From Pararcticibacter amylolyticus (GTDB lineage Bacteria; Bacteroidota; Bacteroidia; Sphingobacteriales; Sphingobacteriaceae): a stretch of DNA of 64,000 nucleotides. Under the pieces are notes generated by a model. The model was not told where the DNA came from. It saw only the letters and a program-made list of their open reading frames with translations, and ran no database searches. Every line of letters begins with the position of its first letter. Within the stretch, counting starts at the first letter, position 1. Below, in pieces: positions 35,507-44,415 of the stretch. The stretch is taken from positions 1 through 64,000 of the forward strand of contig NZ_QEAS01000009.1 of assembly GCF_003130405.1 (NCBI RefSeq), given 5' to 3'. The position numbers and the translations under genes were made by a program.

Positions 35507-36427
35507 TTAACGAGAAGTAAACGACTGGCGAAACTGAACCGGCGACAAATTAGTTTTCGCTTTGAACAGTTTACTGAAAGACTGCGAGTGCTCGAAGCCT
35601 AACTCAAACGCAATCTCGCTGACTGAAAGACCGGTGACAGATAGTTTTTCTTTGGCCTTTGCAATCAGTTTCTCATGAATGTGCTGCTGTGTATTCAAGC
35701 CCGTGGTAATTTTCAACAATGAACTCAGATAATCTGGAGACAGGTTTAGCTGTTCAGCTAAATAGTTTACCGTAGGAAGGCCTTGTCGATTCAAAGTGCC
35801 ATTGAAGTGATTATCCAGCAGTTTTTCCAGCTTATCCACGACCTGATGATTCGCAATCCTGCGTGTCAGAAACTGCCGGTGGTAAAACCGGTCGGCATAG
35901 TTCAGCAACACCTCTATCTGCGACGCGATGATCTGCTGACTGAACCGGTCAATATTAGCCCTGTATTCACGGCTGATATGCGCCACAACATCCAGCATGA
36001 CAGCTTCCTCCTGCTCTGATAAAAACAAAGCTTCCCTCGTAGAATAACCGAAGTACTCATAATTACTGATAGCTTTGGAGAGAGGGAGATTCCAGAAAAA
36101 GTCCGGATGGATCAGTAACATCCATCCGGACCTGTCTGGCGCATCCTGAGTGATTTCTATCCGGATCAATTGACCAGGCGCGATAAAAAACATCGTACCC
36201 CCGTCAAAATCATAATACTGCTGACCATAGCGGAATTTGCCCCCCATGTTCTTTTTTAAGGCAATCATATAAAAATCAAAGCCCCAACTGACGGCCGTGA
36301 TTTCTGAAGAATGCCTGATTTCTCTGTAGTCGATCAAACTGACCAGCGGATGGGCGGGCTGAGACAGTCCCCGGGTCCTGTGATACTCGGTGATTGTTTT
36401 TACCCGCTGAATTGGATTATTATTCAT
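35507..36427 (-). CDS. AraC-family transcriptional regulator
   Basis: A 306-aa activator-type regulator. The N-terminal ligand-binding cupin-like part is about 1-190 (YDFDGGTMFFIAPGQLIRIE). The C-terminal double helix-turn-helix is about 205-303, with LAEQLNLSPDYLSSLLKITT and VSEIAFELGFEHSQSFSKLF, then TNLSPVQFRQS. It lies about 110 bases downstream of an oxidoreductase gene on the same strand. In Bacteroidota this type often controls a neighbouring oxidoreductase or efflux gene; the target here is not evident. Confidence 0.9.
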   Translation of the reverse strand: MNNNPIQRVKTITEYHRTRGLSQPAHPLVSLIDYREIRHSSEITAVSWGFDFYMIALKKNMGGKFRYGQQYYDFDGGTMFFIAPGQLIRIEITQDAPDRSGWMLLIHPDFFWNLPLSKAISNYEYFGYSTREALFLSEQEEAVMLDVVAHISREYRANIDRFSQQIIASQIEVLLNYADRFYHRQFLTRRIANHQVVDKLEKLLDNHFNGTLNRQGLPTVNYLAEQLNLSPDYLSSLLKITTGLNTQQHIHEKLIAKAKEKLSVTGLSVSEIAFELGFEHSQSFSKLFKAKTNLSPVQFRQSFTSR

Positions 36428-36538
36428 ATTGCCGGCTTGTTACCCAGATGAATTGGATCTTTGCTGTTCATACAAATATACGCACGGAGCAATGCATTTG
36501 ACAGCATATGGATATCAATACCATATAGTGTTATAAGA

Positions 36539-37432
36539 TTAACTTTTAAAATAAACCGTTTCAATATCCCGGATAAGATCCGGACCCGCCGGCTGCCAAC
36601 CCAATACCCGCTGTGTCTCTTCGCTGGAGGCCTGTACATCCATAGCCGCAAAGTGAGCGAAAGATCCAAAATGACGTGCTGCTTCTTCTTTAGTTTTACC
36701 GGTCACTGGAATATTCAATCCCCGGCCAATGGCAGCGGTAATTTCCTGAAAAGCAATCCCCTGCTCGGCTGACGCATGGTATCGGATACCTGCCGTAACC
36801 GCTTTTTCTAAGGCCAGCCGGTAAAGTCTGGCAGCATCCAGACGATGTACTGCGGGCCAGTAGTTTGGAGATTCATCCTGATAAACAGAAATCCCTTTCT
36901 GTCGTGCGATACCGATAAGCATCGGGACAAAACCGTGATCGCCCTCTCCGTGTACGGTAGGGGCAAGACGCACTACCGATATATTCACACCCCGTGCTGC
37001 CACTGCGTCGGCTGCCTGTTCGGTTGCGATCCGCGGATTTGGCCCCGCAACTGCCTGATCGCTCTCGTAAACTACACGACCGCGGGGTAACAATCCCAAA
37101 GCAGAAGTTATTACCATGGGCCGCCCGTCACCGGCAAATACGTCGCCGAAAGCTTCAATAATGCGGCGATCATTTTCGCAGCTTTCTTGAAGAACGGTAA
37201 AATCATCATGGTTAAAAGCTGTATGAACAAGCCCGTCAGCCTGCTCTGCTCCTTTGCGCAAGCTGTTCAAATCAGTCAAATCTCCGAAACAGGCCTCCGC
37301 TCCCAGTGCTTTAATAGCCTTTTCACCTTCTTTCGAGCGAACCAATCCTAAAACCTGATGGCCTGCATGCAATAATTCATTAACAAGGGCCGAACCGATA
37401 AACCCGGTAGCACCAGTTACAAATACTTTCAT
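36539..37432 (-). CDS. NAD(P)-dependent SDR oxidoreductase (atypical extended type)
   Basis: A 297-aa Rossmann-fold enzyme. The nucleotide-binding motif GATGFIGSALV (7-17) follows the first strand. Downstream are FGDLTDL (acidic adenine-ring contact), a VVYESDQAVAG segment where the classic YxxxK is not evident, and VVRLAPTVHGEGDHG. These are typical of the atypical extended SDRs that resemble epimerases but reduce other substrates. An AraC gene lies on each side. A tandem 14-base repeat, a likely operator, lies about 100 bases upstream of its start. Confidence 0.88.
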   Translation of the reverse strand: MKVFVTGATGFIGSALVNELLHAGHQVLGLVRSKEGEKAIKALGAEACFGDLTDLNSLRKGAEQADGLVHTAFNHDDFTVLQESCENDRRIIEAFGDVFAGDGRPMVITSALGLLPRGRVVYESDQAVAGPNPRIATEQAADAVAARGVNISVVRLAPTVHGEGDHGFVPMLIGIARQKGISVYQDESPNYWPAVHRLDAARLYRLALEKAVTAGIRYHASAEQGIAFQEITAAIGRGLNIPVTGKTKEEAARHFGSFAHFAAMDVQASSEETQRVLGWQPAGPDLIRDIETVYFKS

Positions 37433-37531
37433 AAAATACGATCGAATTAAATAAGCTGAATATTCATTTGTAAATCATCATGATATTCATGATTTCCTGT
37501 ATTACAAAGATCTTATCAAGTTTTCTAAAGC

Positions 37532-37566
37532 TTGTAGCTAAAACCCTGATTGTTGTAGCTAATACC
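37532..37566. promoter_or_regulatory. Tandem direct repeat, candidate AraC-type operator
   Basis: TTGTAGCTAAAACC (37532-37545) and TTGTAGCTAATACC (37553-37566) agree in 13 of 14 bases and are 21 bases apart centre to centre, two helical turns. This is the usual geometry of half-sites bound by AraC-family activators. The site lies between an AraC gene and the SDR gene. Binding is inferred. Confidence 0.5.
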
Positions 37567-37567
37567 G

Positions 37568-37601
37568 TGCAGGATATACCCTGGTACGGGTTTATCCTGC
37601 A
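37568..37601 (-). terminator. Hairpin just after the AraC gene (possible terminator)
   Basis: A 14-base stem, TGCAGGATATACCC (37568-37581) with GGGTTTATCCTGCA (37588-37601), has one mismatch and a 6-base loop. It begins 7 bases after the AraC stop on the minus strand. No T-run follows, so it may be a Rho-aided terminator, or part of the regulatory site next to it. Confidence 0.5.
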
Positions 37602-37608
37602 GATTACC

Positions 37609-38571
37609 TCAGCGATCCATGCTATATTGTTTGGGCTTCATTCCTGTATGTTCCCGAAACACCCTGGTAAAGTGGCTTAGGTTGGTAAAGCCCAGTTGGT
37701 ACCCTACTTCAGAAACGGATAACTGTTCTTCTTTCAGCAGACGGGCAGCCTCTTTCATTCTGAACGTCTGATAATAACTGAAGATACTGTTGCCAAATAT
37801 CTGTCTGAATAAACGTTTAAGCTTAGTGGGGCTCATGCCAGCGTTAACGGCTAATGTATTGATCGACGGCGGGATTTCAAGATGTTCAAGAATCTGCTCC
37901 TTTACCTGATAAATAACTTGTATATCAAGGCTATTTAAAGAATATACTTGTTTTTCCTGCCGCTTTTCCAGTTCCATTAATAACCGGCAAACGAGTTCCT
38001 CTGCTTTAATCCTCAGAAAGAACAATTTGAAAGTCCCGCTGGCCGATTCAGTCAGGATTTCGTTTGCAATTTTTTGTAAAGAAGGAAAAACCAGTTGTTC
38101 AAACAGCAGAGGCTGTGCGTTTTGTAATAAGCTATGCAAAACCGTGGATTCTGTCAAAGAATCAAACAGCCTGTTAAGATAGGCGGCGTCCACTTCTATA
38201 TTTATAGTAGCCGTATTGGTATGGATGGCAATGATATCATCGGTATTCACACGACTGGTTCCTATCAAAACAGAAGGCGTCCCCGTTGACTGGCTCGCCA
38301 CTGGTGGGGATATTTTTTTAGGGAAGATATTCTGAAACTTAAAAAACAGGTATCTTCTGGCTGTATCCATATCAGGATTCTTTACCTCTAAATCCTTATT
38401 CAGCTCATAGTTGGAAATGAGCATCCGGATATGCTCACTAAAAACAAATCCGGCACAATAGCCAGTCCCAAAGCCTTCCGGTATCTCTAATCTCCGGTCG
38501 TTTATTTCTGTCCCTAACAGATTCGAAAGCGAATATAAAATTCCCGGAACTGTGCGATCGGCCTTCTCCAT
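37609..38571 (-). CDS. AraC-family transcriptional regulator
   Basis: A 320-aa regulator with a C-terminal AraC DNA-binding domain (about 220-318): INTLAVNAGMSPTKLKRLFR and VSEVGYQLGFTNLSHFTRVF, closing with HTGMKPKQY. The N-terminal part (about 1-200) has no recognised motif and may sense a ligand. It is divergent from an MFS exporter gene 93 bases away and upstream of the SDR gene on its own strand, so either could be its target. The tandem repeat at 37532-37566 favours the SDR gene. Confidence 0.9.
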   Translation of the reverse strand: MEKADRTVPGILYSLSNLLGTEINDRRLEIPEGFGTGYCAGFVFSEHIRMLISNYELNKDLEVKNPDMDTARRYLFFKFQNIFPKKISPPVASQSTGTPSVLIGTSRVNTDDIIAIHTNTATINIEVDAAYLNRLFDSLTESTVLHSLLQNAQPLLFEQLVFPSLQKIANEILTESASGTFKLFFLRIKAEELVCRLLMELEKRQEKQVYSLNSLDIQVIYQVKEQILEHLEIPPSINTLAVNAGMSPTKLKRLFRQIFGNSIFSYYQTFRMKEAARLLKEEQLSVSEVGYQLGFTNLSHFTRVFREHTGMKPKQYSMDR

Positions 38572-38664
38572 AAAAGTCTTTCACGACTAATTTTCAGTCT
38601 AATCTAACTATTTTACTTTAAAAATGACAGGCAATTTTGCATCATCACTTAACAATAATAAAAC

Positions 38665-39897
38665 ATGTTACTCAAGTATAAAAAAACAACAGGAGATTCA
38701 ACCGAAATAAATCCTCATAAAAATTCATTGTGGATCATTATCGGAATTATCGCCCTTAACTCCATTGGAATGTCAGTAGTATTGCCACTTCTCCCCTTCC
38801 TGGTAGGCAAATATCTGGGTCCCGGCCAGGTTGTCGTAGGCATGAGTGCTCTCTTATCCGTATACGCAGGCTGTACCTTTTTTGCCGCACCGGTTCTGGG
38901 AGCATTAAGTGACAGATATGGAAGGAAGCGTATCCTGATTATCAGTTTGTCGGGATCTGCCATTGGATATATCCTGTTTGCAGCAGGAGGTTCTCTATGG
39001 ATGCTTTTTCTCGGGCGTATTATTGACGGACTTACAGCTGGAAATATCAGCACCTTGCTTGCCTGTATATCGGATAGTACTGAGTCAAAAGAACGCACGA
39101 AATGGTTTGGCTATATGGGCGCTACCATGGGGATAGGAAAGATCGGCGGGCCAGCCCTGGGTGGGCTGCTGGGAAGTATCTCTATATCCCTGCCTTTCTA
39201 TGTTACTTCGGCCTTCATATTGATCTCCGGATTAGCTGTATATTTCCTGCTTCCTGAGTCTTTGCCGCCTGAAAAGAGGATCAAACGACTGACTTTAGAA
39301 AGCGTCAACACCTTTTCTCATTTTAAAGATGTATTCATTCTGAAGAATGTCAGATTACTGCTTGTACCTGGTTTGTTTTTCTATGCAGGCATGGGTATTT
39401 TTCAGTTCAATTTTACTGTCTTTCTGAAAGATATTTATGAATGGGGACCGGAACCGGTTGGAATGTTGCTTACAGCAATTGGGGTGTGCGAAATAGTTAC
39501 ACGGGCATTGCTGCTCCCCCGCTTACTGAGACGTATGAATGAAAAAAGGATAGGAATAACCGGTCTGTTTAATCTTTGTATTGGCTTGGGCTTAATAGCG
39601 GCAAGCACAGGCATTCATTCTATTGTTATGATCATACTTGCCATCCTGTTTATCATTTCCGGGGAAGGTTTATTTGAGACTTCTTACAATGGTAAACTAT
39701 CGCAATCAGTCAGCGAGAGCGAACAGGGCAAGTTACAGGGTGTGAATCAAAGCCTGCAGTCGGCGAACAATGTGCTTATTCCGCTGGCTGCAGCTGCCAT
39801 TTATGTCCACAGCCCGGGGATCTTATATGCAACAGCAGCATTGATTATATTTGTGGGAGTTATGATATACACATATAGTGCCGATACCAACAGGTAA
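38665..39897 (+). CDS. MFS transporter of the TetA-like drug:H+ antiporter type
   Basis: A 410-aa inner-membrane exporter with about 12 hydrophobic helices. The helix 2-3 loop holds the MFS motif A (GALSDRYGRKR), preceded by PLLPFLVGKYLG. Helix 5 contains a motif C-like GATMGIGKIGGPALGGLLG, typical of antiporters. Overall resemblance is to tetracycline- or multidrug-efflux proteins, but the substrate cannot be told. It is divergent from an AraC gene and ends at a strong bidirectional terminator. Confidence 0.88.
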   Translation: MLLKYKKTTGDSTEINPHKNSLWIIIGIIALNSIGMSVVLPLLPFLVGKYLGPGQVVVGMSALLSVYAGCTFFAAPVLGALSDRYGRKRILIISLSGSAIGYILFAAGGSLWMLFLGRIIDGLTAGNISTLLACISDSTESKERTKWFGYMGATMGIGKIGGPALGGLLGSISISLPFYVTSAFILISGLAVYFLLPESLPPEKRIKRLTLESVNTFSHFKDVFILKNVRLLLVPGLFFYAGMGIFQFNFTVFLKDIYEWGPEPVGMLLTAIGVCEIVTRALLLPRLLRRMNEKRIGITGLFNLCIGLGLIAASTGIHSIVMIILAILFIISGEGLFETSYNGKLSQSVSESEQGKLQGVNQSLQSANNVLIPLAAAAIYVHSPGILYATAALIIFVGVMIYTYSADTNR

Positions 39898-39917
39898 ATG
39901 ATGTGCCAATAAAACAG

Positions 39918-39960
39918 TGAAGGGAATAGATGCAAACCAATGGTCTGTCTATTCCCTTCA
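39918..39960. terminator. Bidirectional terminator between MFS and alpha/beta hydrolase genes
   Basis: A perfect 13-base stem, TGAAGGGAATAGA (39918-39930) with TCTATTCCCTTCA (39948-39960), has a 17-base loop and lies between convergent genes. There is no long T-run on either side. Confidence 0.65.
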
Positions 39961-39984
39961 GGATTATGCTATAAAAGTATAATC

Positions 39985-40893
39985 TTACGATCTGGCAAAT
40001 TTCTCAAGCTCGGTGTTAAACTTATCCATCTCTTCCAGAAACAGAGCGTGTCCGCTGTTCTCAAATTTAACAATATAAGAGTTTTTAATGCCTTTATGTA
40101 ATTGTTCGGCGAAAACAAAATCACACAGTTTATCTTTCGTACCATGAAATATCGCTACCGGAACTTTTATCCTGGCGAGTACCGGGCGCAGGTCTAAATC
40201 ACGTAATGCGGTAATAGATTGCGTAGTAGCGTAAGGAGATGCATCGGCGTTGATACTGGCAAGCCAGTTTGATGCAGGAGCAGAAAGACTGGTCTCTGTA
40301 GCGCCGAAGCCCTTGCCAAAATCCTCTATTAGTTGTTGCCTGTTAGTTTTGGTGGTCTGAATCAACCCGGCTGCAGCCTCTTCTGAGATGCCGTAAGGAT
40401 AATCTTTGCGTTGCTTCCACGATGGTGCCGCAGCTGCAAATAATGCAAGCTTACTGATATGAGCGCCGTTATATTTGGCCATGTAATGGGTAACTACTGC
40501 CCCACCCATCGAAAAACCACCCAACACTGCATTCTCTATTCCCAGTTTCTCCAGGACCACTTTGATGTCATCCGAGAAAACATCAAAGTCATACTTACCA
40601 TAAGGTCTGTCGGATTTCCCGAAACCTCTTAACGATATGCCTATTACCCTAAAGCCTTTTTGAACCAGGTATTGGTACTGGTACTCATACATAGCGTTAT
40701 TGAGCGGCCAGCCGTGAATAAGCACAATGGGCTGCCCTTCACCGAGGTCTATAACATGAAGTTTTACATTCTTTTCAACCTCAATATATTCGGCCCTTCC
40801 GGCTGAGGCGGGAGTTCTTTTTACCTGGGCAAAGATTAACTGGTTTAATGACAACGCGATTAGCAGACTGATTGTTGAGATGATTGTTTTCAT
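39985..40893 (-). CDS. Exported alpha/beta-fold hydrolase
   Basis: A secreted serine hydrolase, 302 aa from the chosen ATG. The frame continues 30 codons upstream, but the signal peptide (MKTIISTISLLIALSLNQ, cut near IFAQ) begins at this ATG. The oxyanion segment is LIHGWP (59-62), the nucleophile elbow is GGFSMGG (Ser128), and the late histidine lies in NSGHALFLE. It resembles non-heme chloroperoxidase/esterase-like members of the family. It sits between an MFS exporter and an AraC regulator, and a role in detoxification is a guess. Confidence 0.85.
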   Translation of the reverse strand: MKTIISTISLLIALSLNQLIFAQVKRTPASAGRAEYIEVEKNVKLHVIDLGEGQPIVLIHGWPLNNAMYEYQYQYLVQKGFRVIGISLRGFGKSDRPYGKYDFDVFSDDIKVVLEKLGIENAVLGGFSMGGAVVTHYMAKYNGAHISKLALFAAAAPSWKQRKDYPYGISEEAAAGLIQTTKTNRQQLIEDFGKGFGATETSLSAPASNWLASINADASPYATTQSITALRDLDLRPVLARIKVPVAIFHGTKDKLCDFVFAEQLHKGIKNSYIVKFENSGHALFLEEMDKFNTELEKFARS

Positions 40894-41064
40894 TGTTTTA
40901 GTGTTTGGATTATGATCTGTTTGTATTACTATTGGATTAACAATACAAAGGTGAGCAAAACCACATGCCCGGAGAATGGACAAAAGGAGGAGTGTCTTGC
41001 ATATTTTTCCCGGCTTCAGAAAGTTGCGCCAGGTATGAGATAAAATCAGTTAACCTATCGTTTC

Positions 41065-41916
41065 CTAAACCAGGTATTTAGTCCGGAACCCTGACGGAGA
41101 GTCACCTGTCTTAATGAAAAATAAACGGCTGAAATAAGCAGGGTCATCATAACCCAACTCGTAGGCGATTTCCTTGGCCGTCATGGCTGTATGTACCAAA
41201 AGCCGCTTAGCTTCCAGAATAATCCGGTTTTTGATGACTTCATTTGGCTGCGGCAGATTCATCCGCTTAAATTTGTGCGTAAGCGTTTTAGGGGCAACCA
41301 GCATCAGATCAGCATAATCGGCAACGGTATGCTTTTGTTTATAATATGCCTCAACTAATTGCGTAAACCGGCGGAAGGACTCGGGGTCATTATTCTGGTC
41401 AGCAAGTACACCGTCCAGGTGCTGCTGTTTCCAAAGCCTCGTGGATTTAATGAGCAACTGCTTCAGATAAGTGCGAAGCATTTCTTCCTGTGACGAGTCT
41501 TTCAGTTTAAATTCGCTTTCGATTTGTGTAAAAAGATAGTTGATGAAAGCCGCCTCCTGCTCAGGTACAGCAGTCATGGGCATATTGTGGATGTTATTAT
41601 ACAATAAACCGTCGCAGGCCACTTCTTCGTCGTGAATCTGGATGCAATAAAAATCACGATTATAGAATATAAAAGAGCCGGATTCGGCACATAGGTTTTC
41701 AATGCGAAGCACCTGGTTTGGACTGACGAAGAAGAGAGCCGGCCCTTCTGTATGGTAAACGCTGAAGTCTACTTTTATCTTACACCCTTTTGGCAGATAC
41801 ATAATCTTAATATACGACTTATAGGTGTCAGAATTTATCATCTCAAGGCTATCGTTACTGACTGGCATTAAACCTATAGTCTTCAGGCTGACGTCAAAGA
41901 TATTGTTCATCATCAA
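41065..41916 (-). CDS. AraC-family transcriptional regulator
   Basis: A 283-aa regulator. The N-terminal half contains GPALFFVSPNQVLRIENLC, a cupin-like sensor segment. The C-terminal AraC domain (about 180-280) has VADYADLMLVAPKTLTHKFK and AKEIAYELGYDDPAYFSRLF with a TGDSPSGFR end. The start is one of three consecutive-looking methionines (MMMNN). It lies upstream of the exported alpha/beta hydrolase on the same strand and may control it. Confidence 0.9.
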   Translation of the reverse strand: MMMNNIFDVSLKTIGLMPVSNDSLEMINSDTYKSYIKIMYLPKGCKIKVDFSVYHTEGPALFFVSPNQVLRIENLCAESGSFIFYNRDFYCIQIHDEEVACDGLLYNNIHNMPMTAVPEQEAAFINYLFTQIESEFKLKDSSQEEMLRTYLKQLLIKSTRLWKQQHLDGVLADQNNDPESFRRFTQLVEAYYKQKHTVADYADLMLVAPKTLTHKFKRMNLPQPNEVIKNRIILEAKRLLVHTAMTAKEIAYELGYDDPAYFSRLFFIKTGDSPSGFRTKYLV

Positions 41917-41970
41917 ACAGCTTTTTTGATTTCGTCGGTGATTTTCATAGTACTAAAATAATCAAATCTT

Positions 41971-42522
41971 TCAATGGATGTACTTCTTTGGCGGATAGAC
42001 GAAGTTTTGCATTCCGGCGGATAATACGCATTTTGCAATGCTCCTCAGCTCCTTACCGGCCTCGTTCTCCAAAAATTCTTCCAGCAAAGATTTTGACTCT
42101 TCGACCGGAAACTGAACTAGCGCTGAAAGAACGAGGTATTTAATGTCAAAGTCCTCGTTCTCCAATAGATATTTAAACAATGGCAACAGCTCGGCTGAAG
42201 GGTAATGCGCGGCTATCAGAACGCTCCAGTAACGAACGCTATATTCATTGCTTAGTAATGCTTGTTTTAAGTGAGGGATCACATCTTCCGGCGGAAATTG
42301 CAAAATCACCTCTTCAACTAACTGATAAATACCTGATCCGTTAATGGATCCAAAGGAATTTAAAAACAGGGGTACACAGTTTTTATTCTTATTAGCAATA
42401 AAAAAACATCTGACCTCATCGTATACGCCTGCCAGGTCTGAAGACAGGTATTCATCAACCGGCATCGGTTGATGACTTCTTAAGAAAGCAAGAGCTTCTT
42501 CCTCTGTTAAATTTGTTGTCAT
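41971..42522 (-). CDS. HEAT-repeat-like protein, unknown function
   Basis: A 183-aa soluble, acidic protein. Helical pairs repeat from about residue 75 onwards: PEDVIPHLKQALLSNEYSVR, LLPLFKYLLENEDFDIKYLV and ESKSLLEEFLENEAGKELRS. This is the pattern of HEAT-like repeats. There is no signal peptide. Small HEAT-like proteins of this kind are sometimes immunity or scaffold proteins, but no toxin gene is next to it. I do not recognise a specific family. Confidence 0.65.
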   Translation of the reverse strand: MTTNLTEEEALAFLRSHQPMPVDEYLSSDLAGVYDEVRCFFIANKNKNCVPLFLNSFGSINGSGIYQLVEEVILQFPPEDVIPHLKQALLSNEYSVRYWSVLIAAHYPSAELLPLFKYLLENEDFDIKYLVLSALVQFPVEESKSLLEEFLENEAGKELRSIAKCVLSAGMQNFVYPPKKYIH

Positions 42523-42763
42523 TTAAACACCCGGCTGTCAGCGACAAGAATTGAACAGTTTAAATTCTCATGTATTCAACGCAAACCGGAAAGGCTCTAT
42601 CCAATTTTTGCATTTTCTGCTGCAACAGCATTTCGGTGATAATGTAGTGATAAGAGTAATTGATCTGCTCAAAAAATGACGAATGAGAGTTTTGTATAGA
42701 CAAACGAAACTTCATGACATTTTTATGACCGTAATTAGATAGAGTTGAAAGCCTGGTTAAAAG
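42523..42763. other. Intergenic region, no gene supported
   Basis: A 71-codon minus-strand frame (42560-42775) runs into the terminator stem and has no protein-like composition, so I do not call it. I see no further structure before the terminator. Confidence 0.5.
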
Positions 42764-42796
42764 AAGCCGCCTCACACTTCAGTTGTGAGACGGCTT
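42764..42796 (-). terminator. Intrinsic terminator of SusC/SusD module 3
   Basis: A 13-base stem, AAGCCGCCTCACA (42764-42776) with TGTGAGACGGCTT (42784-42796), has one wobble pair and a 7-base loop. On the minus strand it lies 30 bases after the SusD stop and is followed by CTTTT. Confidence 0.8.
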
Positions 42797-42826
42797 TCCC
42801 GGTATTAATGAATAATCGCCGTCTTC

Positions 42827-44398
42827 TTATTGATATCCGTTATTTTGAGTTAAAGACGGGTTGCGCTGTAATTCATCTAAAGATACCGGCCATACAAGAT
42901 CCGTTTCCTTAAATACAGCACCAGAACCATTAGTAGCTCCAATTAAGTTTTGATAGGTTACGGAGCCTTTGACGGTAGCAGAGATCACCGGGAATTTACC
43001 GGTACGGAGGCAGTCATCCCACATCTTGAATTCCAGCGGCAGTTCGCGGAGACGCTCCGTCCATACCTCTTCAACGAAGGCATTTGCGGTCATCCCCTGA
43101 AGCTCCGTTGTAAATTGAGCTATCGTTTTCCCGCTGGTGTTAGCACGGGCTTTGATCTGTGCCAGATAACCGGCAGCCTCAGAAGTTACAGAACCGGCAG
43201 ATCTGACGGTGGCTTCGGCAGCGATCAGAAGTGCTTCTGCGTAGCGGTAAAAATTCCAGTCTTTGGTACCTCTTCCGCTGTTTAACAAGGCATCCTCGTC
43301 GTAGAAATACCACACCCCGGCGACGTCAGAAGTCCATTTCCTCCCATTATTTGGATTAGTATATTCCCAATGAAAGAACTGGTTGGCCTGAATGCGCAGA
43401 TCGTCAGCAGTATACACATTCAGGAAGCGATTGGTAGGCCCGTATACTCTTTCAAAAATCGAGTAGGTGGTGAACACAGAGGTGGCAGAAGAACTAAACG
43501 CATAAGTAGGCCACCAGCTGCTGTTGCTGATAGTGCCATCATACTCATAAGCATAAATAACCTCCGGAAGGTCATCTGTTTTCCGCAATTTATTGTAAGC
43601 GCTGCTCATAGCCAGGTCATCGTTCGGGGTAAGACTATGAGGTGAGTTCACCACAATCCTGGCGTAGGTTGCTGCATCTGCAAACTTTCCCTGCTGCAGG
43701 TACACGTTAGCCAGGGCCATTGCAGCTGCAAACTTTGTTATGCGATGGCCACTAGCTGCGAAGGTTACTGCAGGCAGTACCTCTGCAGCCTCCTTCAGAT
43801 CTGCCTCCATTAAAGCATAAATCTCCGGAACGTCTGTACGCGGCAGATAGATATTTTCGAGACTTTCGTAAGGGGCTGTCGATAAGGGGACCGCACCAAA
43901 CGTTTTTACCAGGTAGAAATAATTAAATGCCCTGAAAAATCGAGCTTCAGCCACAAGCCGCTTTTGCAGATTTGCGTCATTCATTGAAATCCGGGGAATA
44001 TACTGAATAGCGCCATTAGCCACGTTGATCGCCTGGTAGCACTCGTTCCAGATGGTGTTCATGGTGTTCGACACGATACGGGTATTCTGCTGACGGGTAA
44101 GCTGCCGGGCGTATAAGGTTACCAGCTCCTGCCCTTCGTAGGAGTTGGTAAAATATCCCGTCAGCATGGTATTGATGGAGGCCGTAGGACCAATGTAAGC
44201 ACTGGGAGCCGAGGCATATCTTACCGGCGCTCCCATCCGGTACAGCGTATTGACGTTTTCCTGCGCCTGCGCTTCATTCTGATAATATACTCCTGATGTT
44301 ACCTTGTTTCTGGGTTCCTCATCAAGAAATCCTTTGCAGGAACTTAGCGCTGTCATCCATCCAAGAATCAAAACAATTATTATATTTTTAGTTTTCAT
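42827..44398 (-). CDS. SusD/RagB-family outer-membrane lipoprotein (module 3)
   Basis: The lid lipoprotein of the module 3 importer, 523 aa. The lipobox is ALSSC with Cys21, followed by KGFLDEEPRNKVTSGVYYQN. The TPR-like core includes VAEARFFRAFNYFYLVKTFG. The C-terminal half has FYRYAEALLIAAEATVRSAG and WTERLRELPLEFKMWDDCLR, and the protein ends LTQNNGYQ. It follows susC after 17 bases and precedes a strong terminator; no enzyme gene is in the transcript. Confidence 0.95.
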   Translation of the reverse strand: MKTKNIIIVLILGWMTALSSCKGFLDEEPRNKVTSGVYYQNEAQAQENVNTLYRMGAPVRYASAPSAYIGPTASINTMLTGYFTNSYEGQELVTLYARQLTRQQNTRIVSNTMNTIWNECYQAINVANGAIQYIPRISMNDANLQKRLVAEARFFRAFNYFYLVKTFGAVPLSTAPYESLENIYLPRTDVPEIYALMEADLKEAAEVLPAVTFAASGHRITKFAAAMALANVYLQQGKFADAATYARIVVNSPHSLTPNDDLAMSSAYNKLRKTDDLPEVIYAYEYDGTISNSSWWPTYAFSSSATSVFTTYSIFERVYGPTNRFLNVYTADDLRIQANQFFHWEYTNPNNGRKWTSDVAGVWYFYDEDALLNSGRGTKDWNFYRYAEALLIAAEATVRSAGSVTSEAAGYLAQIKARANTSGKTIAQFTTELQGMTANAFVEEVWTERLRELPLEFKMWDDCLRTGKFPVISATVKGSVTYQNLIGATNGSGAVFKETDLVWPVSLDELQRNPSLTQNNGYQ

Positions 44399-44415
44399 AA
44401 CCTGTCTCCGTTTGA

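Noticed and set aside
38632-38639. CAATTTTG upstream of the MFS gene as a -7 box
   Set aside because: Its first base departs from TANNTTTG and no -33 element is placed correctly, so I do not list it as a promoter.
42560-42775. 71-codon minus-strand frame between the HEAT-like gene and module 3
   Set aside because: It overlaps the module 3 terminator stem and shows no plausible protein features.
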